Source: Sodalis glossinidius str. 'morsitans'
Lineage (GTDB): Bacteria > Pseudomonadota > Gammaproteobacteria > Enterobacterales > Enterobacteriaceae
Length of the DNA stretch: 64,000 bases
Assembly (NCBI RefSeq): GCF_000010085.1
Contig: NC_007712.1
Location: 806,001-870,000 of the forward strand
Direction: 5' to 3'
Positions within the stretch are counted from its first letter, which is position 1. The number at the start of each line of letters is the position of its first letter. Positions 56,314 to 64,000 of this stretch are shown in pieces. The notes under the pieces were generated by a model. It ran no database searches. It was not told where the DNA came from and worked only from the letters and a program-made list of their open reading frames with translations. A program made the position numbers and the translations under genes.

Positions 56314-57655
56314 CTATTTCGGCCGCGGCATTAACGCCGCGGTTGAAAGTGAGGACGCAGGCTCGGCGTTACTTTTCTGCTGCAATAACGGCGTGCGGTC
56401 TTCATCGTGGTGGGATAAGTGCTTTCCCAGCGCCACGGCAATGACGGTAAACAAACAAAACGCGCCCAAATACACCATGACCCACGTCGGTCTGCCGCCC
56501 CCTAACGCCACCAGCGCTGTGGCGATAAAAGGCGTTGGCCCGCCGATAAGGGCGCCGGATAATTCTCGACACATGGCAATGCCGGAGAACCGATAACGGG
56601 TGGGAAATAAATTAGAGAGAAAAGCGCCTTGTGCGCCGCCGGTGCAGCCCCAACTGATGTCATAGATGGCGCTTACGCCCAGCGCCGCTAATAAAGTATT
56701 TTTGGTATCGACCAGATAAAACAGGGGGTAGACAAAAAAACAGCGCGCCACAGATAAATATCTTGGTGCTGCCATACCGGTCGGCCAGCCAACCGCCAAT
56801 CGGCCCGCAGATAAGCGTGAAGGTAAATGCGATGATCAACACCATCAGATCGTCGGTTTTCGACATACCGAGGGTATTAATCATATAACTCAGCGCAAAA
56901 GTATTGAGGACATAGGTCAGCGCCTGATGGCCCCCCATGGCAAAGAAGCCACAGAGCAGCTCGCGGGGACTTTCTTTGAACAGTTGACGAATCGGCGCTT
57001 TTTGCTGCTGGCGCTCACGCTGCGCTTTATCTATGGCGTTTACATATTCCGGCGTTTCGTCCAGCTTGGCGCGGATATAAAGCGCAATAACGAACAGCAA
57101 TACCGACAGCTGGAAAGAGATACGCCATACCCAGCCTAATAACGTTTCCTCCGGCAGCCAAGAAAAGAACAAAAACGTTACGGTCGCGATTAATACGCCA
57201 AAATTGGTGGCTGTATTGGGGATAACGGTAAAAAAGCCGCGCCGTTTGACCGGGGTGTATTCCACGACCAGGGTAATGGCGCCTGCCAGTTCGGCGCCGG
57301 CGCCGAAACCCTGCAGAATGCGCAGGAAGATAAGGAGTATCGGCGCCCAGATGCCGATACTGTGCCATGTCGGCAGGATGAGCTCCGGTTTGCGGCCAAA
57401 TTTATCGCCGATATGGGAAATCACTATCCCCCCCACCGGGCGAATAATAAATCCGATGGCGAAGGTGGCAAACGCTTCCAGCATACCGCCCAGTTGGCTC
57501 AGTTGCGGAAAGAACAGTTTATTGATAATCAGCCCGGAGGCCGCGGCATACAGTCCGTAGTCATACCACTCTATGATGGTGCCCAGCGTCGACGCAAAGA
57601 TTGCGCGTTTGACATTTTTATCGATACTGACGGGTTGTTGCGATATCGGGTTCAT
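56314..57655 (-). pseudogene. MFS transporter of the metabolite:H+ symporter family, frameshifted
   Basis: The N-terminal ten helices are intact from the start at 57,655 (AGGAGA before it). The MHS signatures are present: GTIIEWYDYGLYAAASGLI, GGIVISHIGDKFGRKPEL (loop 2-3) and GFGAGAELAGAITLVVEY. A frameshift near 56,710 moves the last helices to another frame (ISWGCTGGAQGAFLSNLFPTRYRFSG, YLGAFCLFTVIAVALG). Relatives carry shikimate, alpha-ketoglutarate or similar acids, which suits the AroE-like neighbour. One indel broke it. Confidence 0.85.
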
Positions 57656-57819
57656 CGAACGTTCTCCTGCATACAAGACGAGATGTTCTTCCTCACAGCA
57701 TAATAAGAAGAATGCTTTGCCTCAGGGGGCCATCGCTGCCGCAGGGTGGCCGGCGAAAAACCGTTATAACGGGTGGCGAAATATTCCCCGGAGGGAAGCG
57801 CCAGGCTGCGCCGTGTTTG

Positions 57820-58574
57820 TCACGATCGTTGTTGGCTGAATGTCGCCGCTCCTTGTTGGTAATTGCCCGTGGCAAAACAGAGAGTGGTTAATTCATTTTT
57901 ATATTGCATGCCAGCTTCCAGCGGCATCGATAACGAGGCGCGAACGGCGCTTTTCACGGCCTGCACCGCCAGCGGGTCATGCTCTGCCAGCCGCTGGCAT
58001 AAGGTCAGGGCGGTGTCGTTTACGTCATTATAGCCACCAGGTATTCCACCAAGCCTAGAAGCCAGGCCTCTTGCGCGTCGATGGTGTCACCGCTTAACAG
58101 TAAACGCATCGCCTGACCATACCCCACCAGCCGCGGCAGCAACTGCGAGGCTCCGCCGCCGCCCACCCAGCCGCGCACGACTTCAGGCGGGCCAAATTTG
58201 GCGCTTTGGCCCGCTACGCGGATATCCGCCGCCAGCATCATTTCCAGGCCGCCGCCAAGCACCCAGCCTTTCAGCGCGGCGGTCACTACCGGCTTGCGCG
58301 CACGGCGCACGGTGGTGCCGTAATCGGTACGATGGCGAAACTCCATGGCCGAGCGATAGCTTGACAGCGTCTGTAAATCGCTGCCGGCGCTGAATGCCCG
58401 TTCGCCTTCTCCCCGCAGCAAGATGACGTGGACCGCGTCGTCGTTGTCGAGCCGGGCGAATAACGACGCCAGAGCTTCACTCATTTCCGGCGTCATGGCG
58501 TTCATTTTCTCCGGCCGGTTGATCACCACTTCGGCAACGGCCCCGTGTCGGTATAAAGCGATTTGGTCGCTCAT
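57820..58574 (-). pseudogene. Enoyl-CoA hydratase/isomerase (crotonase), frameshifted
   Basis: The main frame starts MSDQIALYRHGAVAEVVINRPEKMNAM and has the oxyanion-hole strands FSAGSDLQTL and GWVLGGGLEMMLAADIRV. The usual Glu of the second active-site loop is in GPPEVVRGWVGGGG. A frameshift near 58,027 cuts it at 184 residues. The missing end lies in another frame: LTLCQRLAEHDPLAVQAVK, then ASLSMPLEAGMQYKNEL. One indel seems to be the only damage. Confidence 0.85.
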
Positions 58575-58686
58575 AATGTGTCCTTATAGTCCTATGAAGC
58601 GCAGGGTAGCGCATTACTAGTTATATTTATTTACTAGTAAATGGTGATCAACATAACAGTTTTATAATTTGGTCGTTACGTCATTG

Positions 58687-58870
58687 CATTCTTACCATGG
58701 AATTAATTTGTTCACGTGGTAGTGTGGGTGTTCTGAACGGCGGTCTGCGCCAGGGACACTTTATCTTGCGACGGGTAAATAAACCGCATGCAGAGCCATG
58801 CCGCGATATAGGTGATGCCGCAAAGGATAAACAACAGGTTATAACCGAGACCGATTTTGCCCAATAGATA
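58687..58870 (-). pseudogene. MFS transporter (ACS family), C-terminal fragment
   Basis: The last membrane helix of an ACS-type transporter is seen as GLGYNLLFILCGITYIAAWLCMRF, ending YPSQDKVSLAQTAVQNTHTTT. Its N-terminal part lies on the other side of the IS110 element at 60,063-60,806; joining HFNL to IGLGYN restores the protein, so the IS split it. Confidence 0.8.
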
Positions 58871-58882
58871 CCGTCTTGCCAG

Positions 58883-59846
58883 TTATCTTGCAAGACATAT
58901 TCCAGCATCGAACACCTGTCCTGATTTCAGCACTCCGTAAGCTTGTTGCAATAGTTTCTTCATTGCCGCACACACGACAACTTTCCCTGATTTATTACGT
59001 GCATTCATATGCTCTTTCAGCGCTATTATTGCTGGGTTATAGCGCATTGCCGTCAGGGCCGGCATATACAGGGCTTTACGTATCATGGCGTTGCCCACCT
59101 TTGATATCCGACTTTTACCTTTCCACAGCCCAGACTCCTGCAACATCGGATTCAGACCAGCCCAAGCCACGACAGCTTTGCTGCTATCGAACCGTGACAT
59201 ATCACCAAAATAGCCCAATATCATGCTACTCAACACGCCAGCTATCCCAGGGATCGATTCCAACAGTTCCCTGTTTTGCTTAAGACTTGGATCGTTGCCT
59301 ATATGATTGTCCATCGCCTGTTTTATCTCTGCTATTTGGGTATCCAGCGCAGCGATGACCGCGCAGATGGAAACCTGTACTAACGAGGGGGGCTGTTTCC
59401 AGGCGATTTTCTTCCATCTGCTTCATTTCCTGCAGATTTATTAGCCGGTTGACCAACGCTTTCAGCTTTCTTTCATTCAGCGGCAACGGTTGCCACAACA
59501 CGGGAGCATGCAGCTTACAATAACGCGCGATCATGCGTGCATCGCCTTTATCTGTCTTGTTACGACTCAGTTCACTGCAGCCGAATGATTTTATGCGTGC
59601 TGGATTTTCCACGCTTACAGCGTAACCTGCATCAGCCAGGAAAGTAGACAATGGCTCACTGTAAGCACCTGTTGCTTCCATGCATATATGGCAGTCACCG
59701 AACGGCTCAAGCCATTTTTTCAGCGCATCGAAACCCTTAGGCGTGTTAGAAAAGGCTTTGGATTTGTAGGCTGCTTTACCTTTCCAGACTGCAACGTCAA
59801 ATTTCTGGGAAGCAACATCAATGCCGACAGGGGTGAGAATTTGCAC
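58883..59846 (-). pseudogene. IS110-family transposase, single frameshift
   Basis: The GTG start at 59,846 (MQILTPVGIDVASQKFDVAV) has AAGGAG before it. The DEDD residues are all present: GID (first Asp), CMEATGAYSE (Glu) and NKTDKGDARMIARY (two Asp). A frameshift near 59,385 breaks it between NRLETAPL and VSICAVIAALDTQIAEI. The C-terminal domain, LESIPGIAGVLSSMILGYFGD with the catalytic Ser region, runs to 58,883. It is a different subtype from the copy at 31,869. Confidence 0.9.
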
Positions 59847-59849
59847 GTG

Positions 59850-60060
59850 CTATCTCCTTCTGGGTGAATCAGGAAACCGCCATGACCTTCCTTATAGATA
59901 CGTGCTCCAGGCACAGGATACCGTCCAGTCTTGAAGGCGGGAGATAAGTCGTGGGGGATGAATCTATTGGACAGGCTCTAAGCCCGAGGGAGGGTTCCAT
60001 CTCACCCACGACTTCCCGATGATCAGTCGGGGAGCATAATACCCTGAGTACAATGATCGA
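59850..60060 (-). ncRNA. Candidate IS110 bridge RNA region
   Basis: IS110-family elements are known to encode a bridge RNA in the non-coding end upstream of the transposase. Here that end is about 210 bases without coding potential and has strong secondary structure: AAGTCGTGGG (59,946-59,955) pairs with CCCACGACTT (60,005-60,014), with smaller hairpins around it. The position and structure fit; expression and the guide loops are not shown. Confidence 0.4.
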
Positions 60061-60062
60061 GA

Positions 60063-60806
60063 TATAAGGTTGAAGTGATCGAGCACAGCGCCCACCACAA
60101 ACGGAAACAGCGCGGAGGTCACGCCGCTCGCCATGCCGCCGATGCCCACGACCGAAGCCACGACCCGTTTGGGAAACATATCGGAGGCCAGAGTAAACAT
60201 ATTGGCCGACCAGCCTTGATGCGCCGCCACGGTCAATCTCAGTAAGCCGACGATGACCCACACATTCTCTATTCACGGCGCCGCCATCATTGGCATCACC
60301 AGCATGGCAAGCCCTAGCATGGTTGTTTGGCGGGCGCGGCTGACGGACCAGCCGCGCGCGATCAATTTTGACGCTGCCGCCCCGCCCAGCACGTTGCCGA
60401 TGGAGGTGAAAATATAGACAATGATCAGCGGCAGACCGAGGTTCTGCAAATCTAGATTGAAGCGGCTGTTGAAGTAAGACGGTAGCCAGAACAGTAGAAA
60501 TCACCAGATAGGATCGGTCATGCCTTTGCCCACCAAAATAGACCAGGTGGCGCGGTGTTTAAACAGCGAGAACCAACCGACGGCGTGCCCGCTATCCTGT
60601 TCCTGGTCAGTCTCTTTGTCGTGGCAGATCACGCTTAATTCCTGCGGGGTGACGCGCGGATGCTGCTGCGGCGCATGATACATGACGTACCAAAAGGCAA
60701 ACCAGATGAAGCCGGGGATACCGGTCAGCAAAAAAGCGCTTTGCCAGCCGAAACTCACTGCTAACCAGGGAACCAGAGCCGTGGCCAGTACGGGCGTCGA
60801 CCCGGG
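60063..60806 (-). pseudogene. MFS transporter (ACS family), N-terminal/central fragment
   Basis: The central part of an anion:cation symporter (hexuronate/glucarate transporter type): VSFGWQSAFLLTGIPGFIWFAFW, the cytoplasmic loop with WFSLFKHRATWSILVGKGMTDP, and FLLFWLPSYFNSRFNLDL. A TGA replaces Trp after TDPIW, and a frameshift lies near 60,270. ASDMFPKRVVASVVGIGGMASG is the typical second-half motif. The first ~130 residues are deleted at 60,806. Substrates of relatives match the glycosidase and sugar isomerase nearby. Confidence 0.82.
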
Positions 60807-60963
60807 GCATCTTTATATTACGATGGCGTCAGTCGGCTATTATTATCTCAACAATCGCTATACTCTCGAAGTCATCTATGGTCAGAACTTTGTTTCCGCC
60901 GACGCTCTCGAGGCGCGTTTCGCGTTTAATGTCGACACCACCCTTCGTCTGCTTAAACCCTGA
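60804..60963 (+). pseudogene. Unrecognised C-terminal protein fragment
   Basis: A short plus-strand frame (SVGYYYLNNRYTLEVIYGQ, ending FNVDTTLRLLKP) begins abruptly where the transporter is cut off. It looks like a genuine protein end but I do not recognise it. It may belong to DNA lost with the fhu genes. Confidence 0.3.
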
Positions 60964-60984
60964 GGCCGGGTGGGCTGTTAACGC

Positions 60985-61255
60985 CGGGTAGAGACGCGCC
61001 GGCGTCACGCTAACGGTGGGACCGCTGAGCTTTATCGGGCTAATGGCCCCGCATATGGTGCGCATGCTGGGCTTCCACAAACCGCTGGCGCAGGGGCTGA
61101 TGGCCTCGGCGGTAGGGGGCATCTTGATGATGTTCGCCGACTGGTGCGGTCGTATGGTGATGTTTCCGAACCAAATCCCCGCCGTCCGCAGCCCCGCGTA
61201 CTGTGGGACGGTGTGGGCGACCCCTTCGCTGCGTCGCCGGAAGAAAAGAAACGGG
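60985..61255 (+). pseudogene. fhuB: FhuB ferrichrome permease, C-terminal remnant
   Basis: About 60 residues match the end of the FhuB permease: GPLSFIGLMAPHMVRMLGF (the coupling loop to FhuC) and ADWCGRMVMFPNQIPA. The usual last helix is garbled after that. The rest of fhuACDB is gone. The location between mrcB and hemL is where the fhu operon lies in E. coli, so iron-hydroxamate uptake by this route was lost here. Confidence 0.8.
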
Positions 61256-61383
61256 CGACGCGGTACGCTGTTCGGCCACCACCGTCAGGCGGGGCCGGGA
61301 GCAAACCGCGCCTGACGGGGCTGCATGGCATAGGGGCCACTGTCGGGAAAAGCCGCGCAAGCACAAGCCTGGCGACAGACAGT

Positions 61384-62664
61384 TCACAGCTGGGCAAAAC
61401 TCTGTGCCGCGGCCTCCACCGTGTGGCGAATTTCGGCATCGCCGTGCGCCAGGGACATGAAGCCGGCTTCAAACGCCGACGGCGCCAGATAAACCCCCGC
61501 CGCCAGCATCAGATGGAAGAACCGTTTAAAACGATCCACGTCACACGCTTGGACGTCCTGGAAGCAGGTCACCGTCGGCGACTCGGTAAAGAACAGGCCG
61601 AACATACCGCCGACGCGGTTGACCACCAGAGGCACGCCCGCCGCTTCCGCTGCCGCCAGCAGCCCCTGCGCCAGACGTTCGGTCTGCTGCGTTAGCTGCT
61701 GATGTACGCCCGGCCGGGCGACCTCGCGCAGGCAGGCGTAGCCCGCCGCAATGGCGACCGGATTGCCCGACAGGGTACCTGCCTGATAGACCGGCCCCGT
61801 CGGCGCCAGCGCCGCCATCACCTCACGGCGGCCGCCGAAGGCGCCAACCGGCATGCCGCCGCCGATGATCTTGCCCAGGCAGGTCAAATCTGGTTTCACA
61901 TCATAATAAGCCTGGGCCCCGCCCAGCTCGACACGGAAACCGGTCATCACCTCATCGATAATCAACAGTGCGCCGAACTCGTCGCACAGCGCGCGTAGGC
62001 CGGGCAAAAATTCCGGCAGCGGCGGGACGCAGTTCATATTCCCCGCCACCGGTTCAACGATGACACAGGCGATCTCGCGCGGGTACAGCGTAAACGCCTC
62101 GCGCACCGATTGCAGGTCGTTATAGCTGCAGGTGAGGGTATATTTGGCATAATCCGCCGGGACGCCGGGAGAACTGGGTTGCCCCAGAGTGAGCGCCCCG
62201 GATCCGGCCTTGACCAGCAGTCCGTCCGCGTGGCCGTGATAGCAGCCTTCAAATTTGATTACCCTGTCGCGGCCGGTATAGCCGCGCGCCAACCGGATGG
62301 TGCTCATGGTGGCTTCGGTGCCGGAGTTGACCATGCGCACACTCTCGATAGAGGGCACCAGCTCGGTCAGCAGCCGCGCCATTTTCACCTCGATTTCCGT
62401 AGGAGCGCCAAAACTCAGACCGCGCTGCACGGCGTCCAGCACCGCCTGGCGAATCGCCGGGTGATTATGGCCCAGCACCATAGGGCCCCACGAGCCAACA
62501 TAGTCGATATAGCTATTGCCGTCGGCGTCGGTCAAACGGGCGCCGTCGGCGCTGGCGATAAACAGCGGCGTGCCACCAACGCCGTTGAATGCACGCACCG
62601 GTGAATTGACCCCGCCGGGGATCAGCTGCTGCGCCTCGGCGTACAAACTTGCGGAATGACTCAT
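61384..62664 (-). CDS. hemL: Glutamate-1-semialdehyde 2,1-aminomutase
   Basis: HemL moves the amino group of glutamate-1-semialdehyde to give 5-aminolevulinate, the tetrapyrrole precursor. The start MSHSASLYAEAQQLIPGG at 62,664 gives 426 residues, equal to E. coli. The PLP lysine lies in LTCLGKIIGGGMPVGAFGG (about 265), the gating loop in NSGTEATMSTIRLARG, and the aldehyde region in VYQAGTLSGNPVA. The gene is intact, so haem synthesis is kept. Confidence 0.97.
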   Translation of the reverse strand: MSHSASLYAEAQQLIPGGVNSPVRAFNGVGGTPLFIASADGARLTDADGNSYIDYVGSWGPMVLGHNHPAIRQAVLDAVQRGLSFGAPTEIEVKMARLLTELVPSIESVRMVNSGTEATMSTIRLARGYTGRDRVIKFEGCYHGHADGLLVKAGSGALTLGQPSSPGVPADYAKYTLTCSYNDLQSVREAFTLYPREIACVIVEPVAGNMNCVPPLPEFLPGLRALCDEFGALLIIDEVMTGFRVELGGAQAYYDVKPDLTCLGKIIGGGMPVGAFGGRREVMAALAPTGPVYQAGTLSGNPVAIAAGYACLREVARPGVHQQLTQQTERLAQGLLAAAEAAGVPLVVNRVGGMFGLFFTESPTVTCFQDVQACDVDRFKRFFHLMLAAGVYLAPSAFEAGFMSLAHGDAEIRHTVEAAAQSFAQL

Positions 62665-62783
62665 CAATCGACTCCTGAATGGCAAAATTAACCTGACCCC
62701 TGTAGTGTAATCAACTGGCGGCCATTGTGAAATCACCGCGCCTGGCATTTAACATCAAAGAGCAGTGTCAAACTACGTGTGTT

Positions 62784-64000
62784 ATGAATAAATCCAATCC
62801 TTCTTATACGTGGGTGCTGCAGGAGCGGCAGGCGCGCCGACGTATGATCCGCCGGCTGCTTTACCGCGATAAAACGCCGGTGCTGATCTTGTTAATGGCC
62901 GCGTTGGTGGGAACGCTGGTAGGCGTGTTGTTCGAGAAAGCGGTCAATGGCGTACAGGCCCGTCTCGCTGCGCTGGCGGTATTGCCGCAGCATGCCTGGC
63001 TGCTGATGCCGGCGGCGTTCGTGCTCTCGGCGCTGCTGGCGATGATCGGCTATTTTCTGGCGCCGCTACGCCCCGGAAGCCGGCGGTTCCGGCATCCCGG
63101 AAATCGAAGACACGCTGGAAGAACTGCGGCCGGTACGCTGGTAGCGGGTCATCCCGGTGAAATTTATCGGCGGCATGGGCACGCTTGGCGCCGGGATGGT
63201 TTTGGGGCGTGAAGGCCCTACGGTGCAGTTGGGGGACAATCTTGGCCGTATGGTGCTGGATGTGTGTAGGTTGCGCGGTGCGGAAGCGCGCCACACTCTA
63301 CTGGCGACCGGCGCTGCCGCCGGATTGACCGCGGTCTTTAATGCGCCGTTAGCAGGGATTCTGTTTATCATCGAAGAGATGAGGCCGCAGTTCCGTTACA
63401 ATTTGATTTCGATTAAAGCGGTATTTATCGGCGTCATTAATGGCCAGTATCGTGTTTCGCCTGTTCAATGGCGAACGGGCGGTCATCGCGGTAGGGAAAC
63501 TGGCCTTCGCGCCGGTCAATACCTTGTGGCTCTATTTGCTGTTAGGCGCCCTTTTTGGCGCGGTGGGCGTTCGTTCTGTTTAACGCCCTGATTTTTCGCG
63601 TACAGGACGTTTTTCAACGCCTGCACGGCGGCGATTGGCGCAAGATCATCGCCATTGGCGGTCTGCTGGGGGGCGGCTGCGGCATTTTGGTACTGGTGGG
63701 TCCGTTTGCCGCCAGCGGTGGTTTCAGCCTGATCCCGCTCGCCGCAGCCGGACACTATACGTTCGGCATGCTGATATTCATCTTTCTCGCGCGCATGCTT
63801 ACCACACTTTTGTGCTTTTGTTCAGGAGCGCCAAGAGGCATTTTCGCGCCAATGCTGCGTTAGGCACCCTGCTGGGTATGGCTTTCGGCGTGGGCGCAAT
63901 GATGTTATTTCCCCAGGACGGCCTGCAGGCGGGCACTTTTGCCATCGCCGGCATGGGGGAGCTGTTCGCCGCCTCGGTACGGGCACCCCTGACCGGTATT
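62784..64000 (+). pseudogene. clcA: H+/Cl- exchange transporter ClcA, disrupted (3' end outside window)
   Basis: ClcA exchanges two chloride ions for one proton and aids extreme acid survival. The start at 62,784 (MNKSNPSYTWVLQERQARRR) leads to the first helix. A frameshift near 63,075 precedes GSGIPEIEDTLEEL (chloride-binding helix). TAG at 63,142 replaces a Trp of RWWR. Then GMVLGREGPTVQ, with the gating Glu, and the block LLATGAAAGL follow. Further shifts occur near 63,430, 63,580 and 63,860. The pieces line up with the whole family, but no functional exchanger can be made. Confidence 0.92.

Larger units (their letters stand above)
58868..60062 (-). mobile_element. IS110-family insertion sequence inside an ACS transporter gene
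   Basis: About 1.2 kb of DNA separates two halves of one transporter gene and contains a complete but frameshifted IS110 transposase with a structured ~200-base non-coding end upstream of it. No terminal inverted repeats are evident, which is normal for this family. The ends are set from where transporter homology stops, so they are accurate only to about ten bases. Confidence 0.8.

Noticed and set aside
1..64000. tRNA or rRNA genes
   Set aside because: No cloverleaf with a GGTTCGAATCC-like T arm or rRNA signature was noticed in intergenic regions; a covariance scan would settle it.

Overview
The window looks like chromosome from an enterobacterial insect symbiont in an early stage of genome decay, most like Sodalis (the S. 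glossinidius group). This is an inference. The housekeeping proteins are close to Escherichia/Yersinia in sequence and length, and the backbone order (aceE-aceF-lpdA, acnB, yacL, speD-speE, yacC, hpt, can, yadGH, panBCD, folK-pcnB, gluQ, dksA, sfsA, ligT, hrpB, mrcB, fhuB, hemL, clcA) is the classic enterobacterial one. Roughly half of the recognisable genes are broken by point stops, small frameshifts or deletions, and accessory DNA has been inserted at several points.

Layout. 1-5.5 kb: pyruvate dehydrogenase operon (aceE partial, aceF, lpdA), closed by a strong terminator. 5.5-20.65 kb: a wrecked P2-family prophage running from ogr to int. Its gene order is the canonical P2 prophage order read right to left, except that the block FI-FII-E-T is inverted. 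It contains an intact AT-rich metallophosphoesterase cargo gene and an in-frame chimera of the replication protein A with a DUF7666-like protein. 20.7-23 kb: two decayed genes, one unrecognised and one a GH18 chitinase. 23.5-29 kb: acnB, yacL remnant, a four-copy 45-bp repeat array, and the spermidine operon speE-speD plus yacC. 29-35.5 kb: an accessory island with two unusual broken repeat proteins. One carries about seven 37-residue (111-bp) helix-turn-helix-like repeats. The other is an F-box protein followed by 31-residue repeats. An IS110-family transposase remnant and hpt lie between them. 35.5-49.9 kb: can, the yadGH exporter, the pantothenate operon panB-panC-panD, pcnB-folK (pcnB apparently keeps an AUU start), a broken gluQ, dksA, sfsA, a ligT stub, a broken hrpB, and mrcB. 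50-61.3 kb: a collapsed catabolic cluster, all on the minus strand (TetR, MaoC, SDR, glycosidase, sugar isomerase, AroE-like, CoA-transferase, two transporters, crotonase), with an IS110 element inside one transporter. It occupies the place of the fhu iron-uptake genes, of which only an fhuB 3' stub remains. 61.4-64 kb: hemL and a broken clcA.

What is kept and lost. Central carbon metabolism, polyamine synthesis, pantothenate, purine salvage, tetrapyrrole synthesis, peptidoglycan synthesis, carbonic anhydrase and the stringent-response factor DksA remain intact. Sugar and acid catabolism, siderophore uptake, chloride/proton exchange, tRNA-Asp queuosine glutamylation, chitin breakdown and all phage functions are broken. 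This fits a recent move to a host-restricted life.

The most unusual content is the pair of repeat proteins near 30-31.4 kb and 34-34.9 kb. Neither repeat family is one I can name, and the F-box suggests an interaction with a eukaryotic host.
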